Positions 11,170 through 20,758 of a stretch of 64,000 bases of DNA are shown here, in pieces (the first letter of the stretch is position 1; each line of letters begins with the position of its first letter). Below the pieces are notes generated by a model. The model was not told the DNA's origin. It saw only the letters and a program-made list of their open reading frames with translations, and did not search any database. The stretch covers positions 11,674,907-11,738,906 of the forward strand of contig JAJEKV010000044.1 in NCBI GenBank assembly GCA_021234155.1, read 5' to 3'. This DNA is from Isoetes taiwanensis. Taxonomy: Eukaryota > Streptophyta > Lycopodiopsida > Isoetales > Isoetaceae. Position numbers and translations under genes: made by a program.

Positions 11170-12721
11170 TCAGGTTTTCAATTTCTTCAGCTGTAAGCAA
11201 GCCCAATTTCTTAGGCTGTAAGCAAGCTCTGGGCTTCTTCGGCTGTAAGCAAGCTCTGAATTACGATCATAATTGCTGCTTGGAGTATCGCCCACTTGCT
11301 TAAGCTTTTGCCACAATCTTCCTTTCGCTCCGGCATTAGGATTCAAAAGCCAAGCATCCCCTTTTCTACACCTCTGCCCATCTTCCCCGCCATAGATCAA
11401 AATTCTCCCTCCAGCAACCATTGTAGCAGAATGCCCAGCTCTGCCAGAAGGCCGATCGGAGTCAAAACGATCAAATTCATGCGGGATTTGGGTATAATCT
11501 TCTTGCAGATTCATCCAAACAGCGGATTCTTCCTGCAGATTCAAGACACAGATATCATTTAGGACTTGCGATTTAGATCTGCGGCCTCCAGGTGAGGGTA
11601 TGTCCGGATCTTGGAGCAGGGGAATTGGGGATTTTTAATTGGGTCCAAGATGGGCAAGGAGTGGAGAGATCCAGCAGCCAGGTATCGTCTAATCTCTGCC
11701 CGTTTGATCCGATTCCACCGAAGAACAAAATTTTTCTGTTGCCCATGTGATCTCCGGCATGGGCACCTCGTTCCGGTGGTGGATTTTCTGCGTCCAGAAG
11801 CTTCCAAGCCATTTTTTCATCCGTTATCCACAAATCGTTCTGCCTAGCTCCGGCGTCATTTATCCCTCCAAAGAGTAACAGATTCCCTTCAATTTCTACA
11901 TAGCTATGGCTGAACCTACCCGGCGGAATTCCTTTGCAGGCCCTCTTCCAAATTATTCTTGACGCTTCTGTCCATTCCGGCGCCATCGCTACCCAGGTAT
12001 CGTCCAAATGCTTTCCTGCATTTCATAATAAAATAATTAAAAGAAAAGGAATTCAAATTCGCACCATTCCGATTTGAGTAAAATTCTGCAACAATCTGCT
12101 CTTCAAGCTATTCTTCATCTTGGATTCATTGCCAAACTAGTGGGTTTAACTTGTGAATCACAAACCTCTTTTATGGGCATGTATATGGGATCGATTCAGC
12201 TGTGGTTCTGCAAGTAGGACAAGATTTTTCAATAAAATTACTGTAATCTACACTAAAAACTCTTCAAATCATGTCTGTTTTCTGAAGACAGCGGAAGAAA
12301 TCCCTGATAATTTCGTAGCACATAATGTAAAAGATTTGCGGCATAATTTTTGAAACAGAAACAGGGCTTACCGCCATCGCAGCCTCCTCCGAAGATGGCA
12401 ATAGAGCCTCCGACGGAATTCATAGAATGGGAAGCCCGAGCTGCCGGAGCAAAATCATGCTGCAAAACATGGCGCCATTCAGCTGTGTTCAGGAACAAGA
12501 TTCGGCGGTAAAATTGCTTCCATGCCATGCCGGAACCTGGAGGCCATAAATCCACTGCTCTGCTTCCCCATTCTCTCCGGCAGACCATTCTCCATACCAA
12601 ATCCAACTCTGCAAATTCGTGGAATTTTTTTGCATGCCATCCCAAATTTTATAATGGATTCAAAAGGCAGATGCTGCAGAATTAAAAAGATTTGCTCTTT
12701 CTTCAGCCTTTCCATTGCCAA
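11170..12721 (-). pseudogene. F-box/kelch-repeat gene (At1g51550 type), two frame lesions
   Basis: Proteins of this type act as substrate receptors of SCF ubiquitin ligases. The F-box starts at the ATG at 12721 (MAMERLKKEQIFLILQHLPF then ESIIKFGMACKK). A seven-A run (12625-12631) then throws the frame; one base fewer would join it to EFAELDLVWRMVCRREWG. Kelch-type segments follow: FGGGCDGG, then a good GT-AG intron (12371-12016) joining to KHLDDTWVAM, then LLLFGGINDAGARQNDLW, ILFFGGIGSNGQRLDDTWLL and PRSGHTLTW. At about 11583-11590 bases are missing before the next kelch unit (GGRRSKSQVLNDICVL, later SGRAGHSATMVAGGRILIYG), so the frame breaks again. The C-terminus diverges after KQVGDTPSS into a short tandem repeat, losing the last kelch blade. 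The first lesion could be a homopolymer sequencing error. The second and the lost end argue for a decaying gene. Confidence 0.85.
11183..11259. repeat. Three-unit tandem repeat in the kelch gene tail
   Basis: Three units of about 25-27 bp share GCTGTAAGCAAGC. Read on the minus strand they replace the expected C-terminal kelch blade with repeated SLLTA-type or ELAYS-type residues. Confidence 0.85.
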
Positions 12722-13293
12722 TCCAAGTCGTGATTAAAGTGCCATAGCTAGAAGATTGCTTTGTAGCATTATTTTGCAGCATAGCCATATACTCGTCACC
12801 TCATCGCTTTTGTGATGTGGCATCTAGTCGGCATTTATTTCTATTGCTAGCGTATGCACCACAATAGACCCATGACCATTCATTCTCGTGATGCCTCCTT
12901 AATTCATTCTACAAACAAAATAATTAAAAATAATTAAGAGATCTCTTTTCTAAAAGCCCTTGCGTGTTTACATTTGGCCCGCCCCATTTGAGTTAACTTA
13001 GCTTTGCTTTGCCTCCATTTGTTTACATTTCGCTTTTCCCCCATTTGGCCTTCGCCTACCATGTTGGCAATGTGAGTTAACGACATATTGGCATATTACT
13101 TAAATGTCTATGTTAAATAAGCCCAAGTTGATAACATAAAAACATGCATGTGGTTCATATAAAAAAAAATCAAATTAAACAGACATGCATGTTAAAAATA
13201 AATAAAATAGAAAGCACACATTAGTTCTAGGTTGCACCCTATGGTCAAGTTCTCTCCAAGATATAATATCTCTATTACTTTAGTTTTGCAGTA
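12722..13293. other. Intergenic, upstream of the F-box/kelch gene
   Basis: It contains a loose repetition of CATTTGGCC and TTTGTTTACATT at about 12965-13050. No core promoter was assigned with confidence. Confidence 0.35.
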
Positions 13294-13404
13294 TGCGTTG
13301 TTATCGTAAGGATGACATGACCGTCATGTCCAATGTATTCTTCGTTCTATGCGTTGTTATCGTAAGGATGACATGACCGTCATGTCCAATGTATTCTTCG
13401 TTCT
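13294..13404. repeat. 56-bp near-perfect tandem duplication
   Basis: Unit 1 is 13294-13349 and unit 2 is 13350-13405; they differ only at the last base. Each unit holds the palindrome GACATGACCGTCATGTC (two 8-bp arms around one C). The near identity implies a recent duplication. Confidence 0.95.
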
Positions 13405-13508
13405 CTGAGCTCCACGGTCATCTAATGGTAGCAAAATGTCTGCATGATCAGACATGAGAGTTAAAAAGAGGATGGGAAAATGCGGTGGCAGGGGGTTCAA
13501 ATCCCCCG
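13399..13508 (+). mobile_element. tRNA-like head of a SINE-type element
   Basis: A T-arm-like hairpin at about 13488-13504 has a GGGGG/CCCCC stem and the seven-base loop TTCAAAT, which matches a pol III B box. Upstream, AATGGTAGCA (13418-13427) resembles the 3' part of a D-arm/A box. TGTCTG-CATGAT-CAGACA (about 13430-13448) forms an anticodon-arm-like hairpin. The arms are too far apart and no acceptor stem forms, so it is not a working tRNA gene. It runs straight into the 108-bp repeat at 13513. Confidence 0.5.
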
Positions 13509-13512
13509 GTTT

Positions 13513-13620
13513 GTTTGTCCATTGTCTTTGCAGATGCTCAAGAAGCCTTGTATTTGACGGCTCCCAAACTGTTGGCCTGCTTCGCCACTGTATCAGGGAA
13601 GCTTGTGGGAGAAACCTCAC
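13513..13620 (+). repeat. 108-bp repeat, inverted near-identical copy at 25895-26002
   Basis: It matches the reverse complement of 25895-26002 at 107 of 108 positions by eye. Flanks on both sides differ. It begins with a splice-acceptor-like phrase (CATTGTCTTTGCAG). Both strands are open across it (for example FADAQEALYLTAPKLLACFA on this strand), but I do not recognise a protein. The near identity against otherwise old surroundings suggests recent copying or selection. Confidence 0.9.
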
Positions 13621-14580
13621 TGCATACTAAGTTAGTTGCAGGAGACGCCCCTGCTTTGGTGCCTGGAATAGTGGCAGTTGCTACTTTGAAGTCAATTGAC
13701 ATCGAAATTCCTTGCAATGGATGTCAATGGCCCCTTAAGAATAGAGCCACATCAGCGTTTGACCCCATCTCCCAATGAGGTGTAGGGATGGGATCGCACT
13801 AGAGGGCATATCCCTCGGAATATACCCCTATCTAATGGCTGGGAATTGTCTAGAGCGCCCAGCAACGATAATAAGGATCCTTAGGTTGGACTTGATACTA
13901 AAAAGGGGCATTAATGTACGTTGTGTGTTGAACATTGGACTTGTACAAAAAGAGGCATTTAATGTTTGTCATATGTTGACTTGCTTTGGAATTGGATGTA
14001 TGCAATAGGAAAATTGTATTAGTGTCAAATTTTTATAACCTAGCTAATTTAATCAAATGAAAAGCCAAAAAATTTGACTAATTGTGAAGGAAAGTAAAGC
14101 TATGGGTTTATCCCTCTTAGTTATTGGATGAATATATTGAGTAAATATGTATGATTACAAGATTTGTAAGTTTTGCTCAACATTGCCAGGCTTTGGCAAC
14201 AAAAGCCTTACATTGGAGTTCGTATAGTCGGGTGGGAAGGGGATGGAGCGACATCAATTTAAAATTAATCTTAGATTTTGGAGAAAGGAAAGGGAGGGTT
14301 GATGATAAAGCATGAAGGCTTTATTAAAATGCCTGCTTTACTGATGAAGAAAGAGGATCCTACGCACTATGCCTACAAGGAGAGCATGAAAGCTTCTAGG
14401 AAGATGAAAGTTGTTCTTACCTTCAAATCAACCCATTTCTCAACTGCAACCCCTAGATGTAGAAGACAAAGTATGCCTGCAAGACATCTATATAATGTTC
14501 TTCAGATTGTTAGAGGAGAATCTTGTGAATAATTAAAGCATCTAAAAATGAAGTTTTCAAAGTTAGACTTCAGGATATAG
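13621..14580. other. Non-coding
   Basis: No gene is recognised. An 84-codon open frame at 14278-14532 (plus) has no known motif. CCCCTATCTAATGGCTGGGA near 13826 faintly recalls the upstream repeat flank. Confidence 0.35.
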
Positions 14581-14658
14581 TTTAACAGTTAACCATAGAC
14601 AAGACGAAGCTAATCGCTTCCAATCCAAAGCATCCAGAACAATGTTGAGAAATCTCAC

Positions 14659-15319
14659 CTTTAGTTGGAAGTACATACATAGGTTGAAGTTTCGTCGGCT
14701 GCCCAGAAGCAATTTGTTCTTTGTAAAAGACTCCACGTGAAATGGAAATGAATGATGCATCCTTCTGGATACCTAAATTCACAGTTTTTGGTTCTAATGA
14801 CACTGCTCCACCTGAACGAGCTCGAGCCGTAGGTCCGATAGTCCATTGCTTAAGATGCTTGATCCCAGCTGATAGAAAAAAACTCCCATCAGAAGCAAAA
14901 CGAATGTCCGAGATGGAAGATTCTGAAGTTGAAGACTTGACTTTTGCCAGAACAACCCCTGTTCTCCATTCCCACAGGCAAATATAACCATCGTGAGGAA
15001 GACCAGCCGAAACCAGATGCTTTTCTGGAAAAGCAAACAAAGAAGATACATGGTGTTTAATTCAATTAAAAGCTAAGTAAAGGAAACAACAGGTGCAAAC
15101 TCAATACCAGTTGGAGAAAACTCAATGCAACAAATTCCAAATTTATGCAACTTCAGCTCCACAACAAGCATTCCAGTTGTAGCATCCCAAACAAGAACTG
15201 CAGGTTGATGTCCAGACCGCATAAAGTGTATTTAGCAAAGAAAGAAGAAACACCGATGGAAGTGAAAGTTTATACCTCTCCAGCAGCCAGAAACTTCCCT
15301 CCTTGATAAGTGAGAAGAG
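14659..15319 (-). pseudogene. WD40 gene fragment, WDR62/MABP1-like, broken splice site
   Basis: Three exon-like blocks read on the minus strand. The first (about 15319-15276) gives VATLLTYQGGKFLAAGE before a GT donor. The second (about 15219-15108) gives RSGHQPAVLVWDATTG and later CIEFSPT. The third (15024-14659) gives EKHLVSAGLPHDGYICLWEW, SDIRFASDGSFFLSAGIKHL and KQWTIG, then a GTGAG donor. The order and residues fit the WD40 domain of the plant WDR62/MABP1-like family, which serves as a scaffold in animals. Exons 2 and 3 join in phase with good GT-AG sites. The acceptor before exon 2 reads ATG where AG is expected (15220-15222), so exon 1 cannot splice normally. Exon 1 runs directly into hairpin B. 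No downstream exons were found in 13.6-14.65 kb, so this is probably a broken copy. Confidence 0.65.
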
Positions 15320-15398
15320 TGGCGACAGCTTCTTATCGAGATAAAAAACCCTGCCCTTTTATGTTTTTGGGGAAAACCCTAATAAGAAACGGTCGCCA
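15320..15398. repeat. Hairpin B: same core, different outer arms
   Basis: The arms TGGCGACAGCTTCTTAT (15320-15336) and ATAAGAAACGGTCGCCA (15382-15398) pair except at two positions. The interior carries AAAAAACCCTGCCCT and later GGGGAAAACCCT, matching the core of hairpins A and C. The nested stem is more decayed here. The left arm abuts the WD40 exon at 15319, and the homologous reading frame may extend into it, so host sequence may form one arm. Confidence 0.75.
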
Positions 15399-16290
15399 AT
15401 GTTCTCGAGGTATTGCCTGGATCACCTGTGCGAGGAAGCAATTGGTACCAAGCAAAGAGAAAATATGTATGTCCCTTGAATTTTCTAATCCTGAAAATAT
15501 AAATGCAAGCACCCATAACCGATGACAACAAAAACCACAGAATATAAAATAACAAATATCAACATAACAGAAATTTTTTTGAAAAACCTCATGAGGGGCT
15601 GGTCATACGTGCCATGCAACAATAAACCTCTATAACAAGGAGGGCCTGGTCATGCTTGCTACGCGACAAAAGATCTCTATAACAAGGAGGGGCTTATCAC
15701 GCGCGCAGACACATATAAATAACAATAACTTTCTTAAAATCGAGAGATATTATGAGATATCTTAACGTAGATGACATCTGAGTCGATGGTCCAGGAAAAA
15801 GAGGAAAAACGAAGGAAGGGGCAGGAGGGTTTGTCCAATGCTACTATAATACTATTTTGAGAAGAACGCCAAATGAGAAGAAACATGAAACGACCGAATT
15901 GCGATCTACGGTGTAGATTGATCTGCATTTTCGTGACGAGGACTCGCGATATACGCACACCAAAACACTGGCCGAAAAGAAAAGAACTCTGTTCTCCTCG
16001 TAGACTTAGGGCTCACCTCACAGACCTAAGAGGCGAGATAACTGCAGCTAATGAAGATCGGGCTGCACGTATCGTGCCGAAGAAGAGGACGAACACCAGC
16101 GTCCATGAATAAAAAAAGACTATCAGGAGCTCCACTAGCTGCCGCAACGGTAGCACCTCCCCATTGAGCTGAAAGTGGGTTGAATGGGGCTGGCCCTATG
16201 CGATGACATACGTGGTCCATGATAAAAGGAAACAAGATCTGGGATGAAGGAAAGTAGGATATACTGATCAAAGAGGATATTAACAAGGAT
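15399..16290. mobile_element. Repeat region B, related to 9.65-10.6 kb
   Basis: Three imperfect copies of GAGGGGCTGGTCA followed by GCCACGCGACAA-like text occur at about 15590, 15636 and 15685. The phrase GAGGACTCGCGATATACGCACAC at 15937 recurs near 28542. On the minus strand 16230-16080 reads RIGPAPFNPLSAQWGG and APDSLFLFMDAGVRPLLRHD, which looks protein-like, but I do not recognise it. It could be a captured exon. Confidence 0.45.
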
Positions 16291-16306
16291 AATAGTAAAA
16301 CCCATA

Positions 16307-16308
16307 AT

Positions 16309-16383
<75 letters not shown>

Positions 16384-16420
16384 TTATTTATTTATTTATT
16401 TACTTATTTATTTATTTATT
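16307..16420. repeat. (ATTT)n microsatellite
   Basis: About 28 ATTT units with two small interruptions (near 16384 and 16402). Confidence 0.97.
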
Positions 16421-16957
16421 CTTGCTCACTTAGGGCGTTGAGGCCATGGAGCACAAAAATACACACAGAATATTCACTGTAGTTTTAACAAAAAGGCTCG
16501 ATGAGCATCTACTGCCTTTAAGTATAATCCTAACTCATAGCTAGAAATGGAAAGCAATGAATAAAAATCAACTACTTGAATTTCTGATTGTTCCCTGATC
16601 GTGTCATAAATGACCTGGTAAAAATCCACAAACATGAGTGAAAATGAGAACAGGAAGCAAACCTGAATGGAGATGCACAATTTGAAGGAAGATGAGCCTC
16701 TGAGAAACAACACACATAACGAGAAGAACAAATTCCAAAACATAGATATGAGTATACGCCAAAACATAACCAGCTCGTAAAGGCCCTGATGCCACCAACT
16801 TCTAACTTGCTGACACAAAGGACAAATATGTGGTTCATAAGGTGAGGAATCAAATATCGCAATGCACAGCCAACTCAAATTAAATGCATAACCACCAGTG
16901 AAATGATTGACCAGAAAAACATTTGAACAAATGATCACAACACAAAACAAGAAGATA
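16421..16957. other. Non-coding
   Basis: A 158-codon minus frame (16950-16474) is rich in Phe, Leu, Ser and Cys and has no recognisable motif. I treat it as a chance open frame in AT-rich DNA. Confidence 0.4.
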
Positions 16958-16985
16958 CTAGTAACAGTGCCCGGCGTTGCCGGGC
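16958..16985 (-). mobile_element. Helitron 3' terminus (hairpin plus CTAG)
   Basis: Read on the minus strand: a 7-bp stem GCCCGGC/GCCGGGC with a three-base loop (16985-16969), a short spacer, then CTAG (16961-16958) followed by host T. This is the form of a plant Helitron 3' end, a rolling-circle transposon that inserts between A and T. The element would extend rightwards. Its 5' TC end was not identified, and no Rep/helicase frame is visible. Confidence 0.75.
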
Positions 16986-17789
16986 TTTAAACAATTTGTG
17001 ACGTTGGGATGCACATAAATAAAGTATGCGAAGTTGGGATGTTGTGTTTTTAGTATCATTTTGCACAGACGCAAAAGCCATTTAGATGGCGTGACCGAAT
17101 TCTGAAGGTCATGATGGAAGCATGAACGAATTCTACAGGTTTTGTGTAGCAATTTGCCATTTCCAATAAGAATGCTTCAAGAAACTTGTCGGAATGCAGA
17201 CCCACTTACCTTGATGTATAGCAATGTAGTTCGTGGACTGTTATTAAAAGGCAAAAATAGTTTTGTTGCGAAGTTATTGGGTGTGTAAGTTTATAATCAA
17301 AGCTTCTGCGCATTTTCAAAAGCAACCAAATATCTAGCCCTCGTGCATCCAAAGCATATGATCCAGGTTTAAATACCTTATATTCAATATCATAATGTTG
17401 GGCACCAATGTCCATTGTACTTTTAGAGATGTATTGGAAGGGGTATATCGAGCCTAATATCTACAGCTTCCCTGCTAAGATTCAAGGTTTGATTGTTTCA
17501 TTGTACCTTATACTTTTGGATAGGTCTACATGGGAAGTAATCAAAAGCTTAGATATTGAATAATGTGGGTTAGAATACGCCAATGTCAAATTTTGGCATG
17601 TCACTGCCTAGGAAACTTGTCCTTGCCTTCCAAATTTGGAAATTGCATTGTTGAGGCTTGATATTTTTTCTTGGTCACATTGGCGGCATCATATTTTAAA
17701 TGATTGTTCATACGCCAGGTTTTAGGAAGAAGACTACATTGCCTTAAAAAGGAAATTCTTATGAAAAGATATTTGAACTTAGCAAGTTG
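16986..17789. other. Probable Helitron interior, non-coding
   Basis: AT-rich sequence following the terminus at 16958. No protein family is recognised. Confidence 0.3.
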
Positions 17790-18620
17790 TGGAAGTAATG
17801 GGTGGAATTTTCGAATATTTTCATTCTAGAAGTCCCTCTTCCCATAGAAAAAGCACCAGAAATGATTGCACATACAGTTTTGCATATTGCGTTCCGAGCG
17901 TATTGGTTATTTGCATAGAATCGGATATGCTAGATGCTCTAAGAAATTTAGGTGGAATTTCTTGGTTTTCATTTTGTAGCCCCTTTTCCTTCGAAGAAAG
18001 GACAAAAAATGTGTGCACATACATTGTAGATTATGTTCCAGTTGTATTTACCATATGCATGAACAATGTTCTATACTCCAAGGACTGGTCATTTGCATAG
18101 AACTGAATATATTCCTATGCTCTAAGAAATTTAGGTGGTTGTTCTAAATAGCCACATTCTGAAGTCCCATTCCCTTTAAAAGCATGGACTAAAAATGCCT
18201 GCACATACATTCCATATTGTGTTGCAGTTCGTTGATCATCTGCAAAACTGCCTCCACATGCTGAAGTCCCATTCCCTTCAAAAATAGGGACTAAAAATGC
18301 CCCGTTCCATAGTTCCATATTATGTTGCATTTCTATCGATCTGCAAAAACGCCTGCACACACGTTGCATATTATGTTTCAATTGTATTTTGTCATCTATA
18401 TGAACAATGTTCATGTGCTCTAAGGGCTGGTCGTCTGCATAGAACCTTCTATATTCCTATACTGTAAGAAATTTAAGTGGTTTTCTGAATATCTTCATTT
18501 TGAAGTCCCTTACCCTTCGAAGAAGGGACAAAAAATAAATGCTTGCACACACATTGTATAGTATGTTGTAGTATTAGTTATCTGCATGAACAATCTAAGG
18601 TTTCGATGGATGCAGGCTTC
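17790..18620. repeat. Degenerate tandem repeat array
   Basis: Diverged units share TAAGAAATTTAGGTGG (17938, 18120, and a variant at 18463), GAAGTCCC near a TTCCCTTC block, GGACTAAAAATG or GGACAAAAAATG, and TGCACATACATT. Unit length varies from about 110 to 180 bp, with four to six recognisable units. No coding function is seen. Confidence 0.7.
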
Positions 18621-18684
18621 ATGTTGCGACCAAATGGGAGAAAACACAGCTTATATCCTTCCACTGTATCTTAATACATAACAC

Positions 18685-19045
18685 GACTGTTAAGGTTAAA
18701 TTACGTTGTATCTTACCAGAAATGCTAATTGTTGTTTCCAGTCTAAAATAATGAACAGTAAATCCTGAGAAACAGAAATACAAATGCCTTTTCCAACTTG
18801 TAAGAATCGAATGATAAATCCTGAGAAAGTTGCTTTAAACATCCAGCTGCCTGAACACACAATAGGACTGTCAAGGTTAAATTACATTGTATCCTACCAG
18901 GAATTCTAATTATTGTTTCCAGTCACAAATAACAAACAGTAAATCCTGAGAAACAGAAATAGCAATGCTTTTTTCAACCTGTAAGAATCAAATGGTAAAT
19001 CCTGAGAAAGTTGCTTTAAAAATCCAGTTGCCTGAAGGTTTAGCA
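18685..19045. repeat. Tandem duplication of about 180 bp
   Basis: Unit 1 starts at about 18685 and unit 2 at about 18865. Both carry AGGTTAAATTAC, CAGTAAATCCTGAGAAACAG and GAGAAAGTTGCTTTAAA. Divergence is roughly one base in ten by eye. Confidence 0.85.
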
Positions 19046-19786
19046 GCAAAGTATATTGTTTCTTTAGCCAGTGATTGAGACAAATGTCTTCTCAGATTTG
19101 CTTGCAAGATTTGCTTACCACATGCAGTGAGTGCAACAGACTTCTAATGGAGATCCTTCTGTCACTTTTGAAACTCTTACTTAAATGACTTAGAAAAAGA
19201 CAATGTTGTTTGATACAATAGCAACCCATAACAGGTTTCAAACTGACTATTGTCTAATTCATAAACATGCAATGGAATACTCGAGAAACGTACAACATAC
19301 AGTGAACTGCAAACTTCTACACGCCCACAATGGAATCAAGAAATACCAGATGACAAATGCATGCTACGGGGAGAGAGCATGAGACCAATTTTGGAACACA
19401 CCTCATTGTAATTATAAACATGCAGTCCACTGTTAAACGGCTCCAAGGTGTCTGCCATGTGGCAACCTGATCAAGGATATATCATTTTGTTTAAATAGAG
19501 GTACTCTATTGTAAATTTCAATTAAGAAAACACAACAGCTTTGCTGACGTTACCTTAATAGAGATGCATGATACATGAAACATGCGAGTGCATCTCAGCA
19601 CCTTATCAGCATCTTCAACATCTTACTACCAAAAATTTTGCTCCCTGGGCTCACTGAGCCCACCCTTCCTGATATGTGGGTCTTCTTATACTGCATAAGT
19701 ATTAGTCCAGGTATGGAAGTTGCCCTCTAAAATGTTTGGAAGCATGTCTGAACATAAACATAATATATAGACCAAATAAAACATGT
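19046..19786. other. Non-coding
   Basis: Nothing recognised. Confidence 0.35.
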
Positions 19787-20758
19787 GGAGGTTTTCTATG
19801 AAAAGTTGTTTGTTGCAAGATGTGAGGCTACCATATTATAAGGCTGACAGCATAAAGTGCAGGACAACCCAATTAGAATTGGCGTGGCACATCTCAACAA
19901 AAGATATAAGTTCTTGCGTAATTTGCCAATTGCTATTACTGCGTAGAAGCAAACACCAACAAAGATGCCAGCTAGATGTAAATCTGTTAGGTTGTTCTGG
20001 CAAGAAGACCTACCATTTATTAGCAACAAAAGAAGACCTTCGCTGGAAAATATTACGGAGAATAAATTGACATCTCAAAGAAAATGAACTAAACAATAAG
20101 GAGCTTTGTATCACTAAAGGAAAATGGATAATCTGCATCCAACATTCGTGTTTGGCATTCTTGAGCATCCTAATAGCTTTCAGATACAAAACTACATGCA
20201 GACCATAGATACAAAAGGACATCTTGAGCATCTTAATAGCTTTCAAAACTACATGCAAATCATAGATACATTGGAGGTCTTCTATGAACAGTTGTTTGTT
20301 GCAAGATGTGAGGCTACCATATTATAAGGCTGACAGCATAAAGTGCAGGACAACCCAATTAGAATTGGCTTGGCACATCTTAGCAGATATAAGTTCTTGA
20401 GTAATGTGCCAATTGCTATCCATTACTGCCTAGAAGCAAACACCAACAATGTCAGCCAGATGTAAGCCTGTTAGGTTGTTCTAGCAAGAAGACCTCCCAT
20501 TTATTAGCAACAAAAGAAGACCTTCGCTGGAAAATATTACGGAGAATAAATTGACATCTCGAAGAAAATGAACTTACCAATAAGGAGCTTTGTACCACTA
20601 AAGGAAAATGGATAATCTGCATCCAACATTCGTGTTTGGCATTCTTGAGCATCATAATAGCTTTCAGATACAAAACTTCATGCAGACCATAGATACAAAA
20701 GGACATCTTGAGCATCTTAATAGCTTTCAAAACTACATGCAAATCATAGATACGGATA
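19787..20758. repeat. Tandem duplication of about 486 bp
   Basis: The unit starting GGAGGTTTTCTATG at 19787 repeats from about 20273 with only scattered differences and small indels. Each unit also contains an internal short repeat built on TTGAGCATC and AATAGCTTTCA (for example 20159 and 20221). It is non-coding and relatively young. Confidence 0.92.

Noticed and set aside
13399-13508. Functional tRNA gene
   Set aside because: The T-arm and an anticodon-like arm form, but spacing is too long and there is no acceptor stem.
16474-16950. 158-codon minus-strand frame
   Set aside because: It has hydrophobic, cysteine-containing but motif-free content in AT-rich DNA. Overlapping frames on the same strand are also open.
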